From positions 117,717-181,716 of the forward strand of contig NZ_VOHA01000015.1 in assembly GCF_007859315.1 (NCBI RefSeq): 64,000 nt of DNA. The letters are read 5' to 3'. The number at the start of each line of letters is the position of its first letter. The first letter of the stretch is position 1. Shown one piece after another: positions 8,202-17,265 of this stretch. The notes beneath the pieces are model-generated. The model was not told the origin of the DNA. It saw nothing but the letters and a program-made list of their open reading frames with translations, and ran no database searches. The stretch comes from Reyranella sp. CPCC 100927. Lineage in GTDB: Bacteria > Pseudomonadota > Alphaproteobacteria > Reyranellales > Reyranellaceae. Position numbers and translations under genes: made by a program.

Positions 8202-9761
8202 ATGCCCAATTTCATGGCAAATCGCCGCCGAATCCTGGCTGCCGGCGCTGGCGGTGTGCTGGCGCCGTTGCTCCCCGCCAGCCTCCTGCACGCCCAGCCG
8301 AACCAGGGAAAGACGCTCTCGATCGTCCTACCGAGTAATCCCATCACGATTGACCCAATCAATCAGCTCAATCACGACGCGATGGTTCTCGGGCAAACCG
8401 TGTTCGAGAACCTGGTCGAGTACGATCTCGACGGCACGCTGAAGCCCCAGCTCGCCAAGGCGCTGCCGACCATCTCGGCCGACAAGAAGACCTACACCTT
8501 CGATCTGCGGGAGGACGTGACGTTCCAGAACGGCAAGAAGATGACCGCCGAGGACGTCAAGTACTCCTTCGACTACCTGCTTGATGCCAACAACAAGGCG
8601 GCGCGGCGCTCGTTGTTTACGCGCATCACCAAGGTCACCGTGCTGGATCCCTACAAGGTCGCGTTCGAACTGTCGGAGCCTTACGGCCCGTGGTTGTATT
8701 TCCTGACGAAGTACATGGGCATCTTCCCCGCCGGCTCGCGCCAGGAGCATGGTGACGACTATTTCAAGTCGAAGCCGGCCGGCGTCGGCACCGGTTTCGG
8801 CGTCTTCGAAACGTGGAAGCCCAACGACTACATCAGCTTCACCAAGAACAAGACCTACTGGCGCAAGGGCCTGCCGCATTGGGACAGGCTCGTCGTGAAG
8901 ATGATCCCCGAGGACGCGACGCGGGTCGCCTATCTGCTGACGGGCCAGGTCGATGTCATCAGCGCGCCGCCGCCGCGCGAGTTCAATCGCCTGAAGACGA
9001 TGCCGGGCGTCGCGGGAGCCTCGCGTCCGACGCTCGGCGGTGCGCTGCTGATGTACACCAACACGCTGAAGCCGCCGCTGGATGATGTGAACTTCCGCAA
9101 GGCCATCGCCTGCGCCATCGATCGCAAGACGATCGGCGAGAAGGTGTACTACGGCCTGCTGGATCCCAGCGCCGTGCCGGCACCGCCACGCGGCTGGTGG
9201 TTCAACGCTGACGCCGACAAGGAACTCGCCTTCGATCTCGACCGCGCCAAGGCCTTCCTGGCCAAGTCGAAATACCCCAGCGGGGCGGAGCTCGATCTCA
9301 GCATCCAGGCCGAGCCCTATCTGCTCGACACCAAGGATGCCGCGATTTTTGTCCAGGCCCAGCTCGCCAAGATCGGGATCAAGGTCAACCTGAAGGTCTA
9401 CGAATTTTCGGTGCTGATCCAGCAGGCGATCCGCGGCGAACACCAGATGGCGCTGCAGGTCTTCATGTCACCCGGCGAGGCGAGCTACATCATCCAGGTC
9501 TGCCTGACGCCGGGGCAGGTGCTGTCGAAGAGCACCGGTTATGACAACGCCGAACTGAACGGCCTGCTGGCACAGGCATTCGCCGAAACGGAGCAGGCCA
9601 GGCTGAAGGATCTCTACGGCAAGATCCAGGCCGTCGTCGCGCGCGACGCGCCGCTGGGTGTGCTGGGCTATGTCCATGCCTCCAACCTCTGGAGGCAGGG
9701 CGTGCAGGATTTCAAGGTCAACCAGGGGCTGACCATGAGTGTCGGCGAGGTCAAGGTGTGA
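8202..9761 (+). CDS. ABC transporter substrate-binding protein (peptide/opine type)
   Basis: A 519-residue family 5 solute-binding protein, the periplasmic component of an importer for peptides, opines or similar compounds. It begins with a signal peptide carrying arginines (NRRRILAAGAGG), possibly a Tat signal, that ends near SLLHAQ. Family marks are TFDLREDVTFQNGKKMTAEDVKYS and the long two-lobed fold length. The start at ATG 8202 is set by the strong GGGGGGAAG ribosome site 7-8 bases upstream; a longer frame begins upstream without one. It heads an operon of four more transporter genes, hydantoinase A/B and a PLP enzyme. Confidence 0.93.
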   Translation: MPNFMANRRRILAAGAGGVLAPLLPASLLHAQPNQGKTLSIVLPSNPITIDPINQLNHDAMVLGQTVFENLVEYDLDGTLKPQLAKALPTISADKKTYTFDLREDVTFQNGKKMTAEDVKYSFDYLLDANNKAARRSLFTRITKVTVLDPYKVAFELSEPYGPWLYFLTKYMGIFPAGSRQEHGDDYFKSKPAGVGTGFGVFETWKPNDYISFTKNKTYWRKGLPHWDRLVVKMIPEDATRVAYLLTGQVDVISAPPPREFNRLKTMPGVAGASRPTLGGALLMYTNTLKPPLDDVNFRKAIACAIDRKTIGEKVYYGLLDPSAVPAPPRGWWFNADADKELAFDLDRAKAFLAKSKYPSGAELDLSIQAEPYLLDTKDAAIFVQAQLAKIGIKVNLKVYEFSVLIQQAIRGEHQMALQVFMSPGEASYIIQVCLTPGQVLSKSTGYDNAELNGLLAQAFAETEQARLKDLYGKIQAVVARDAPLGVLGYVHASNLWRQGVQDFKVNQGLTMSVGEVKV

Positions 9762-9789
9762 GACGTCACGACCAAGAGTGCAGCCGCTG

Positions 9790-10734
9790 ATGTTTCGCCT
9801 TCTGGCAGGTCGGTTCTTTTCCTCGCTCGGCACGTTGTTCTTCGTCGGGTTGGTGCTGTTCGCCCTGACTCGCGCCGGCCCCGGCTCGCCTGCCAGGATT
9901 GTGCTGGGGGCGGACGCCACATCGGCGCAGATCACGCAGTTCGAGCAGGCCAACGGACTCGATCGGCCCTTCCTCGAACAGTACGTCACGTGGCTCGCCG
10001 ATGTCCTGCGCGGTGATTTCGGCAAGTCGTTCGTGACCGGCCGCGACGTGGCCGGCGAGATCGTGGACGCATTGCCGGTCACGCTCTCGATCGTGCTGTT
10101 CGCTTTTGCCATTGCCCTGGTCTTCGGTGTTGGCATCGGCATCTGGGCGGCTTTGCGTCTGGGCGGACCGATGGCGTCGGTGACGCGGTTGGGAGTCGTG
10201 CTCGGCTTGTCGATCCCCGCCTTCTGGCTCGGCATCGTGCTGATCCGGTTCATCGCCGTCGATCTGCGGTGGCTGCCGCCGGGTGGCTACGCGCCGCTGT
10301 CGTCCGGGCTCATGACGCATCTGCAGACCATTGCGATGCCGGCGATCTCGCTTGCCGTCTATTACATCGCTGTCCTGGCGCGCATGACGCAGGCCAGCCT
10401 GCAGGAGGCGCTGCGCGGCGACTATGTCCGCACGGCACGCGCCATGGGCCTGTCGTCGCCTCGGATCGTCGTCTACGCGCTGCTCAATGCGCTGCCGCCG
10501 GTGATCAACCTGGCTGCCTTGTCCTTCGGCTACATGTTCGGCTGGGCGCTGATCATCGAGCAGGTGTTCAACATCCCGGGCCTGTCGCGCGCGTTGCTCA
10601 ATGCCATCTCGCAGCGCGACTTCCTGCTGCTGCAGGGGATCGTCTTCCTGTTCACGGCGATCTTCGTGCTCGCCAATCTCGGCGCCGATCTTGTCAACCG
10701 CGTGCTCGATCCGCGGCAGAGGGCTGCGGCGTGA
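9790..10734 (+). CDS. ABC transporter permease (DppB/OppB type)
   Basis: A 314-residue inner-membrane permease with about six membrane helices, of the DppB/OppB group. The EAA-type cytoplasmic loop is seen at LQEALRGDYVRTARAMGLS, and the typical periplasmic start is FFVGLVLFALTRAGPGSPA. It pairs with the next gene to form the membrane channel. I start it at ATG 9790 because the protein aligns with the family from MFRLLAGRFF; an in-frame upstream start would overlap the binding-protein gene. Its stop overlaps the GTG of the next permease (GTGA). Confidence 0.92.
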   Translation: MFRLLAGRFFSSLGTLFFVGLVLFALTRAGPGSPARIVLGADATSAQITQFEQANGLDRPFLEQYVTWLADVLRGDFGKSFVTGRDVAGEIVDALPVTLSIVLFAFAIALVFGVGIGIWAALRLGGPMASVTRLGVVLGLSIPAFWLGIVLIRFIAVDLRWLPPGGYAPLSSGLMTHLQTIAMPAISLAVYYIAVLARMTQASLQEALRGDYVRTARAMGLSSPRIVVYALLNALPPVINLAALSFGYMFGWALIIEQVFNIPGLSRALLNAISQRDFLLLQGIVFLFTAIFVLANLGADLVNRVLDPRQRAAA

Positions 10735-11615
10735 ACCGGTTGATACAGCTCGTGCGTACCGCCGACTGGACCGGGTGGCTGGGCGCGGCGATCGTCCTCG
10801 TCATGCTGGGCGCTGCCATCGCCGCACCGTTGATCGCACCCTACGATCCGGTCGCGATCAACATCGAGCATCGCCTGACTGCACCGGATGCGACGTACTG
10901 GCTGGGCACCGACCAGGCTGGCCGTGATGTGCTGAGCCGGGTCATCTACGGCGCCCGGGCGTCGCTCGCGGTCGGCATCGGCGCCGTGATCATCGGGGCG
11001 CTGATCGGCGTCTCGGCCGGCCTCTTTGCCGCCTACAAGGGTGGGCTGGGCGATCAGATCACGATGCGGATCGTGGACGCCATCGCCTCGATTCCACTGC
11101 TGGTCTGGGCCATCGCCATTGTCGGTGTCCTCGGCGTCGGGCCGGTTGCCATCGGATCGCTGCAGCTGCCGAACGAGGTCAAGATCGTGACTCTGATCGG
11201 CTGCCTGTTCTCGCCGGTATTCGCCCGCGTAACCTACGCCGTCGCCCAGCGGATCGTCAGCGCGGACTACGTCAAGGCGCGCTACCTGCAGGGTGCGAGT
11301 CACTGGCAGATCGTCACCGGTGACGTGCTGCCGAACTGCCTGTCGCCCATCATCGTCCAGGCGACTCTGCTGGTGGCGATCGGCATCGTCATCGAAGCCT
11401 CGATCAGCTTCGTGGGATTGGGCGTGCAGCCGCCGCAGCCAAGCTGGGGGACGATGCTGTCGGATGCCCGCAACGCCATCTACTCCGGCGAATGGTGGCT
11501 GCCGGTATTCCCCGGTCTGGCCATCTCGGTGACCGTCATCGGCTTCAACCTGCTCGGCGACGCGGTGCGCGATCTGTTCGATCCCCGCCATGAAGCCCGG
11601 ACATTGGTCGCATGA
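10731..11615 (+). CDS. ABC transporter permease (DppC/OppC type)
   Basis: A 294-residue permease of the DppC/OppC group. It shows the N-terminal signature APYDPVAINIEHRLTAPD, then WLGTDQAGRDVLSRVIYGAR, and the EAA loop VKARYLQGASHWQIV. It starts at GTG 10731, sharing four bases with the previous stop, and ends overlapping the ATPase gene by ATGA, so translation of the transporter parts is coupled. It is the second membrane half of the importer. Confidence 0.92.
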   Translation: MNRLIQLVRTADWTGWLGAAIVLVMLGAAIAAPLIAPYDPVAINIEHRLTAPDATYWLGTDQAGRDVLSRVIYGARASLAVGIGAVIIGALIGVSAGLFAAYKGGLGDQITMRIVDAIASIPLLVWAIAIVGVLGVGPVAIGSLQLPNEVKIVTLIGCLFSPVFARVTYAVAQRIVSADYVKARYLQGASHWQIVTGDVLPNCLSPIIVQATLLVAIGIVIEASISFVGLGVQPPQPSWGTMLSDARNAIYSGEWWLPVFPGLAISVTVIGFNLLGDAVRDLFDPRHEARTLVA

Positions 11616-12574
11616 GCGCCCCGCTGCTCGAGGTCGAGGACCTGCATGTCGGCTTTCGCGGCGCCGATGGGATCGTCGAGGCCGTCCGCGGCGTCGATTT
11701 CAGCGTCGCGCCTGGCGAGATCGTTGGCGTCGTCGGCGAGTCGGGTTCCGGCAAGAGCCTCAGCATGCTGGCCGTGATGCGCCTGCTCGGCACGACGGCC
11801 CGTATCACCGGCGGGCGGGTGCGCTTTGCCGGCGAGGATCTCCTGGCTGCCGGCGAGGCGCGGATGCGCGACATCCGCGGCCGCGACATCGCCATGGTCT
11901 TCCAGGATCCGCAGAGTGCGCTCAACCCGGCGCTGACCATCGGTCGGCAGATGACGGACGTTGTGCGGGCACACCGGCGGGTGTCGGCCGGCGGTGCGCG
12001 CCGGATCGCGGCCGAGGCGCTGGAGCGCGTCGGCATCAGTGATGCGGCCCGCCGGCTTGACGCCTATCCGCATCAATTCTCCGGCGGCATGCGTCAGCGG
12101 GCACTGATCGCCATGGCAATCGCCTGCCGTCCGCGGCTGCTGATCGCCGACGAACCGACCACGGCCCTCGACGTCACGGTGCAGGCCCAGATCGTCAACC
12201 TGATCGCCGAGTTGCGCCGCGACCTGGACCTGGCCGTGGTCTTCATCTCCCACAACCTCCAGCTCGTTGCCGAGATCGTCGACCGCGTGATGGTGATGTA
12301 TGGCGGCCGGGTTGTCGAAGACGGACCCGTGGCCGACATCGAGACAGCGGCGCGTCATCCCTATACGCGGCTGCTGAAGGCCTGCGTGCCCAGCCTGCAG
12401 GGTCCGCTGGGTCCGCTCACCACGATCGAGGGTGCCCCGCCGCGGCTTGGCCGGATGCCGGCGGGCTGTCCCTTCGCGCCACGGTGCCCGCAGGCCGTCG
12501 ATCGATGCGAACGCGAGATGCCGGCACTGGTGGCCGATGCGGGACGGCGGGTCGCCTGCTGGAGGCCGCAATGA
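11612..12574 (+). CDS. ABC transporter ATP-binding protein (DppD/OppD type)
   Basis: A 320-residue ATPase with Walker A GESGSGKS, signature FSGGMRQRALIAMAI, Walker B LLIADEPTTALD and the C-terminal oligopeptide-transporter extension with GCPFAPRCPQAVDRC, whose cysteines can hold an iron-sulfur centre in DppD. It powers import together with the DppF-like partner that follows. It overlaps its neighbours by ATGA on both sides. Confidence 0.94.
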   Translation: MSAPLLEVEDLHVGFRGADGIVEAVRGVDFSVAPGEIVGVVGESGSGKSLSMLAVMRLLGTTARITGGRVRFAGEDLLAAGEARMRDIRGRDIAMVFQDPQSALNPALTIGRQMTDVVRAHRRVSAGGARRIAAEALERVGISDAARRLDAYPHQFSGGMRQRALIAMAIACRPRLLIADEPTTALDVTVQAQIVNLIAELRRDLDLAVVFISHNLQLVAEIVDRVMVMYGGRVVEDGPVADIETAARHPYTRLLKACVPSLQGPLGPLTTIEGAPPRLGRMPAGCPFAPRCPQAVDRCEREMPALVADAGRRVACWRPQ

Positions 12575-13413
12575 ACGGCCCCATCCTGGCGCTTCGCGGT
12601 GTCACCAAATCCTATCCGCAAGGCGGCTTTCTCGATCGCCTGGTCGGGGCTGCCAGCCGTTTCGTCGCGCTCGACGACGTCACGCTGGAGGTCGCGCGCG
12701 GCGATGTCGTCGGTATCGTCGGCGAGAGCGGATCGGGCAAGTCGACCCTGGCCAGCCTTGCCGTCGGGTTGACGCGGCCGACGGCGGGCGAGGTCCTGCT
12801 CGATGGCGAACCCCTCGCGGCGTTGATGCGCGATCACGCTGCGCCATGGCGACGTCGCATCCAGATGGTGTTTCAGGATTCGAGCAGCGCGCTCAATCCA
12901 CGCAAGACGATTGCGCGCTGCCTGGCGGAAACGCTGGCGCTGCGCGGCGTGCCGCATCAGGCTTGGGAAGCCGAGACCGTCGCGCTGCTCGGGCTGGTCG
13001 GGCTGGGTGCCGAAACCGCGCCGCGGCTGCCGCATGAGTTGTCGGGCGGCCAGCGACAGCGGGTCGGCCTGGCGCGCGCGCTGGCGATGAAGCCCGACAT
13101 CCTGATCGCCGACGAGCCGGTCTCTTCGCTCGATGTGTCGCTGCAGGCCCAGGTGATCAATCTGTTGAGCCGTCTCGCGGTCGACCTCGGCCTCACCTTG
13201 CTCTTCATCAGCCACGATCTTGCCGTCGTACGCACGCTGTGCTCGCGCATCATCGTCATGCGCCAGGGCCGCATCGTCGAAGACGGTCCGTGCCGGGATG
13301 TGCTCGAGCGGCCAACCCATCCGTATACGCAGCTTCTGATCTCGTCCGTACCCCGGGGCATCGCCGGCCGCCGTACGGCGGTTGCTGCCGCCGCAACCGG
13401 CGCGGCCGGCTAA
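12571..13413 (+). CDS. ABC transporter ATP-binding protein (DppF/OppF type)
   Basis: A 280-residue ATPase: Walker A GESGSGKST, signature LSGGQRQRVGLARAL, Walker B ILIADEPVSSLD. The start is ATG 12571, which overlaps the previous stop; the longer open frame from 12484 is translation of the DppD-like gene in another frame. The usual cysteine-bearing OppF C-terminal tail is shortened here and replaced by an Ala/Gly-rich end. It completes the five-gene importer. Confidence 0.92.
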   Translation: MNGPILALRGVTKSYPQGGFLDRLVGAASRFVALDDVTLEVARGDVVGIVGESGSGKSTLASLAVGLTRPTAGEVLLDGEPLAALMRDHAAPWRRRIQMVFQDSSSALNPRKTIARCLAETLALRGVPHQAWEAETVALLGLVGLGAETAPRLPHELSGGQRQRVGLARALAMKPDILIADEPVSSLDVSLQAQVINLLSRLAVDLGLTLLFISHDLAVVRTLCSRIIVMRQGRIVEDGPCRDVLERPTHPYTQLLISSVPRGIAGRRTAVAAAATGAAG

Positions 13414-13450
13414 CGCACCAACATTCCAGGCAGACACGGAGACCGGCGCC

Positions 13451-15526
13451 ATGGCGCAGCCCAGCTACAGGATCGGCATCGACATTGGCGGCACCTTCAC
13501 CGATGTCGTCGTCGCGCGCGACGATGGTCTTGTCGAGACTCGCAAGGTTCCCTCGACGCCGGATGACTACAGCCGCGGCATCGCGCTGGCGCTGAAAGCG
13601 TTGGTGGCAGAATTCGGCACCACGCCCGATCGCATCACGGGCATCGTGCACGCCACCACCGTCGCGACCAATGCCATCCTCGAACACAAAGGCGCTCGGA
13701 CCGGCCTGCTGACCACGGAAGGCTTCCGCGATGTTCTCGAGATGCGCCGTCTGCGCATCCCGGTGCTCTACGACCTTCAATACGACAAACCCAAGCCGCT
13801 GGCGGCGCGCCATCTGCGTTTGGAGGTCAGCGAGCGGTTGGGGCCGGACGGATCGGTGCGCATCCCGCTGCGGGAAGCAGACGTGGTGGCGGCGGCCAGT
13901 CAGTTCCGGAAGGCGAGGGTGGAAGCCGTCGCGATCAGCTTCCTGCACGCCTACGCGAACCCCGAGCACGAGCTCATGGCCGAGCGCATTCTGCGCGCCG
14001 AGCTGGGTGACGACGTCTACATCTGCCGGGGCTCGGCGATCCTGCCGGAGATCCGCGAGTACGAGCGTACCAGTACCGTGGTGGTGAATGCCTACATCGG
14101 GCCCGTCGTGCGCAACTACGCCGCGGCGCTGACGGCGCGCCTTGCGTCGATCGGCGTCGACTGCCCGGTCGAGATGATGCATTCGGGCGGCGGCATCATG
14201 CGGCTCGGTTCGGCCGTGAAGCGCGCAGCATCCCTCGTCGAATCGGGCCCGGCCGCCGGCGTCATCGCGTGTGCCCGCCTGGTGTCCGGCGGCAATGTGC
14301 CCAGCGTCATCTCGTTCGACATGGGCGGGACGACGGCCAAGGCGGCGCTGATCGAGAATGGCGAGCCGGCACGCACCACCGAGTATGAAGTCGGCGCCGG
14401 CATCAACCTCTCCAGCAAGCTGGTCAAGGGCGGTGGCTATCCGATCAAGATGCCGTTCATCGATGTGTCCGAGATCGGCGCCGGCGGCGGCAGCATCGTC
14501 GCGATCGACCGCATGAACCAGGTATCGGTCGGCCCGCAGAGCGCGGGCGCCTATCCCGGCCCCGTCTGCTATGGGCTCGGCGGCCGGCAGGCGACGCTGA
14601 CCGACGCCTTCCTGACCCTGGGCTACATCAACGACGTGGCGCTGGCCGGCGGCACCTTTCCGCTGCAAGCCGACGCCGGCCGCGCGGCGCTCCATGACCA
14701 GGTGGCCCGTCCGCTGGGCCTCGACATCACCGAATGCGCCCGCGGCGTGCTGACCTTGGCGGTCACCACCATGACGCGGGCCGTCAAGGCGGTCTCGACC
14801 TATCGCGGCCGCGATCCGCGGCAGGCCACGCTCGTTGCGTTCGGCGGCAACGGGCCGGTCGTCGCCACGGAGGTCGCCAGGGCGCTGGGAATCCGGCGGG
14901 TCGTGGTGCCGCGCGCCGCCGGCGTCTTCAGCGCGCTCGGTCTGCTGCGCTCCGATGTCGAGCAGGAATTCGTGCGGCCCTCGCGCTGTCGTCCCGATGC
15001 GTTGGACGATGCGGGTTTTGCCCGGCTCTACGCCGACCTTGCCCACGATGCCCGCACCATCCTGGCCGCCGAAGGCTACGACCTCGCACCGGCCGAGTTC
15101 CGCTATGCCGCCGACCTGCGCTATGTCGGGCAGGCCTACGAGCTCACCGTGCCGGCGCGGCAGCTTGTCCTGGCGGAGCTGGTCGAACTGTTCCACCAGG
15201 AGCACGAGCGCACCTACGGGCACCGCTCGCACAAGGACCAGGTCCACCTGGTCAATGCCCGGCTCACGGTGCGGCTGCCCGTTGTCATGCCGCAGCAGCG
15301 GTTTGCGGCGGCCGCGCCGCACAAGAGGGTCGATCGTCGCGTCTGCTTCGCCGGTACGGACCATGCTCGTCCGGTCGCCGTCATCAGCCGCGGTGACCTC
15401 GATGCCACACCGCGGCAAGGCCCCTTCATCGTCGAAGAATATGACTGCACCTGCGTCGTCGGCCCGGGGCAGGCCGCGCGCCTCGACGAGATCGGCAACA
15501 TCGACATCACGCTGGAGGCGGCATGA
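13451..15526 (+). CDS. hyuA: Hydantoinase/oxoprolinase subunit A
   Basis: A 691-residue HyuA-family protein with the two sugar-kinase/Hsp70-like nucleotide sites GIDIGGTFTDVVV (near residue 11) and FDMGGTTAKAAL. These proteins form ATP-dependent N-methylhydantoinase, 5-oxoprolinase or acetone/acetophenone carboxylase-like complexes with HyuB. ATG 13451 is used because the family begins with this Gly-rich loop; the frame is open further upstream. HyuB overlaps it by ATGA. Next to a peptide-type importer and a D-amino-acid-type PLP enzyme, a role in opening cyclic amide rings of imported compounds is likely. Confidence 0.93.
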   Translation: MAQPSYRIGIDIGGTFTDVVVARDDGLVETRKVPSTPDDYSRGIALALKALVAEFGTTPDRITGIVHATTVATNAILEHKGARTGLLTTEGFRDVLEMRRLRIPVLYDLQYDKPKPLAARHLRLEVSERLGPDGSVRIPLREADVVAAASQFRKARVEAVAISFLHAYANPEHELMAERILRAELGDDVYICRGSAILPEIREYERTSTVVVNAYIGPVVRNYAAALTARLASIGVDCPVEMMHSGGGIMRLGSAVKRAASLVESGPAAGVIACARLVSGGNVPSVISFDMGGTTAKAALIENGEPARTTEYEVGAGINLSSKLVKGGGYPIKMPFIDVSEIGAGGGSIVAIDRMNQVSVGPQSAGAYPGPVCYGLGGRQATLTDAFLTLGYINDVALAGGTFPLQADAGRAALHDQVARPLGLDITECARGVLTLAVTTMTRAVKAVSTYRGRDPRQATLVAFGGNGPVVATEVARALGIRRVVVPRAAGVFSALGLLRSDVEQEFVRPSRCRPDALDDAGFARLYADLAHDARTILAAEGYDLAPAEFRYAADLRYVGQAYELTVPARQLVLAELVELFHQEHERTYGHRSHKDQVHLVNARLTVRLPVVMPQQRFAAAAPHKRVDRRVCFAGTDHARPVAVISRGDLDATPRQGPFIVEEYDCTCVVGPGQAARLDEIGNIDITLEAA

Positions 15527-17265
15527 GTCCCGCAAAGATCGACCTGATCACCCTCGAGGTCATTCGCAACGCCCTGGCCTCGACCGCCGACGAAATGGCG
15601 CTGATCGTGATGCGCAGCGCCTATTCTCCGGTCGTGCGCGATATCATGGATTATTCGACGGCGCTGTGCGACGCACAGGGACGCGTCATTGCGCAGGGTC
15701 TGACACTGCCCATCCAGCTCTGTTCTTTTCCGCGCATCATGGGGTTTGTGCGGGAGCGCTTCGGCACGTCGCTCAACAAGGGCGATGTGCTGATCGCCAA
15801 CGATCCCTACGGTTCCGGCGGCCAGCACCTTCCCGACGTCTACATCCTGAAGCCGATCTTCGTGGACGACAGGCTCGCGGGTTTTGCCGCCACGGTGGCG
15901 CATCACACCGACCTCGGCGGCATCGTGCCGGGCAGCGTCGCGATCTACGCCACGGAGATCCAGCAGGAAGGCCTGCGTCTGCCGCTGCTCAAGCTCTACG
16001 AAGAGGGTAAACCGGTCGATCCCATCTTCCGCATCATCGAGGCCAATACGCGGTCGCCGGTGGAGGTGCTCGGCGATATCCGGGCGCAAATCGCCGCCTG
16101 CAATGTCGCTGAAGAAGGACTTTCCGCTCTCGTGCGGCGCTATGGCGCCGAAACGCTCGACCGTTACATCGATGCTTTGCACGACCATGCCGAGGCGATC
16201 ATGCGCGATGTCATTCGCGCTTTGCCCAACGGCGTCTACCACGCGACGGATTACATCGATGGCCTGGGGGAGAATCCCGAACCGCTCGCGATCGCCGTGA
16301 CGTTGACCGTTGCGGACGACACGATCGACATCGATTTCACGGGAACCGCTGGACAGGTCGAGGCTTCGATCAACTGCCCGATCTCGCTACCCGAATCCGC
16401 CGCCTTCTGTGCCATCCGGTGCCTGTCCCAGCAGGATATTCCCAACTGCGAGGGCTATTTGCGGCCCATCACAGTTCGGGCCCCCGAGGGGTGCCTGGTC
16501 AATCCACGCTACCCGGCTGCTTGCGGTGCGCGCGGTGTCGTCGGCTACCGCGTCTTCGACGCGATCATGCAGGCGATGGCGCAAGTCATTCCGGAGCGCG
16601 CCATCGGCGGTTCGGAAGGCGGTCCCTATTTGCTGGCCGGCGGCGGTACCTGCGAAGGCCGGCCCTTCGTCCTCAACGAGATGGTGGTCGGTACGTGGGG
16701 CGCGCGCGCCGGCAAGGACGGCATCGAGGGCATTTCGAATCCGGCGGCCAATCTTTCCAACCAGCCGGTCGAGATGGTCGAGGCCGACATGCCGGTGGAG
16801 GTGTTGCGTTACGGGTTCGTGCCGGATTCGGGTGGTCCCGGCGAGTTCCGCGGCGGCCTCGCGTTCATCCGCGAGTTCCGGTTTCTGGCCGATGCCCGGT
16901 TCACCCTGCGGGGAGACCGGCGCGATCATCCGCCCTATGGTTTTGCCGGCGGCCGCGGTGGCGCACCGTCCGCGCATCTCCTCATCCGCGTCGACGGCGG
17001 CAGCCAGCCGCTGCCGACGATGCCGATGGAAAGTTTTGACGCCCGGCGCGGTGACGTCTTCCGGCTGACCGGTGCCGGCGGCGGCGGCTATGGCGCGCCG
17101 CTGGCACGCGAATGCTGGCGCGTCGCGGAGGATGTCCGGGAAGGCAAGGTGTCGATCGACGGTGCCCTGCGCGACTACGGCGTGGTCTTCCAGGATGATG
17201 GCGCCACGGTTGATGCGGCCGCCACCGCCCGGGCGCGCGGGGACCGCGTGGGAAGCGGGGCATGA
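15523..17265 (+). CDS. hyuB: Hydantoinase/oxoprolinase subunit B
   Basis: A 580-residue HyuB-family protein, about the usual length. Characteristic segments are MRSAYSPVVRDIMDYSTALCD, where family members carry metal-binding acidic residues, KGDVLIANDPYGSGGQHLPD, VAHHTDLGG and GGSEGGPYLLAG. It forms the catalytic partner of the preceding HyuA. It overlaps HyuA and the following PLP-enzyme gene by four bases each, so the three are made together. The exact substrate (hydantoin, 5-oxoproline or another cyclic amide) cannot be read from sequence. Confidence 0.93.
   Translation: MSPAKIDLITLEVIRNALASTADEMALIVMRSAYSPVVRDIMDYSTALCDAQGRVIAQGLTLPIQLCSFPRIMGFVRERFGTSLNKGDVLIANDPYGSGGQHLPDVYILKPIFVDDRLAGFAATVAHHTDLGGIVPGSVAIYATEIQQEGLRLPLLKLYEEGKPVDPIFRIIEANTRSPVEVLGDIRAQIAACNVAEEGLSALVRRYGAETLDRYIDALHDHAEAIMRDVIRALPNGVYHATDYIDGLGENPEPLAIAVTLTVADDTIDIDFTGTAGQVEASINCPISLPESAAFCAIRCLSQQDIPNCEGYLRPITVRAPEGCLVNPRYPAACGARGVVGYRVFDAIMQAMAQVIPERAIGGSEGGPYLLAGGGTCEGRPFVLNEMVVGTWGARAGKDGIEGISNPAANLSNQPVEMVEADMPVEVLRYGFVPDSGGPGEFRGGLAFIREFRFLADARFTLRGDRRDHPPYGFAGGRGGAPSAHLLIRVDGGSQPLPTMPMESFDARRGDVFRLTGAGGGGYGAPLARECWRVAEDVREGKVSIDGALRDYGVVFQDDGATVDAAATARARGDRVGSGA

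Noticed and set aside
13256..15535. Minus-strand frame of 759 codons opposite hyuA
   Set aside because: An antisense shadow; composition is His/Arg/Asp-rich without any domain, and hyuA is certain.
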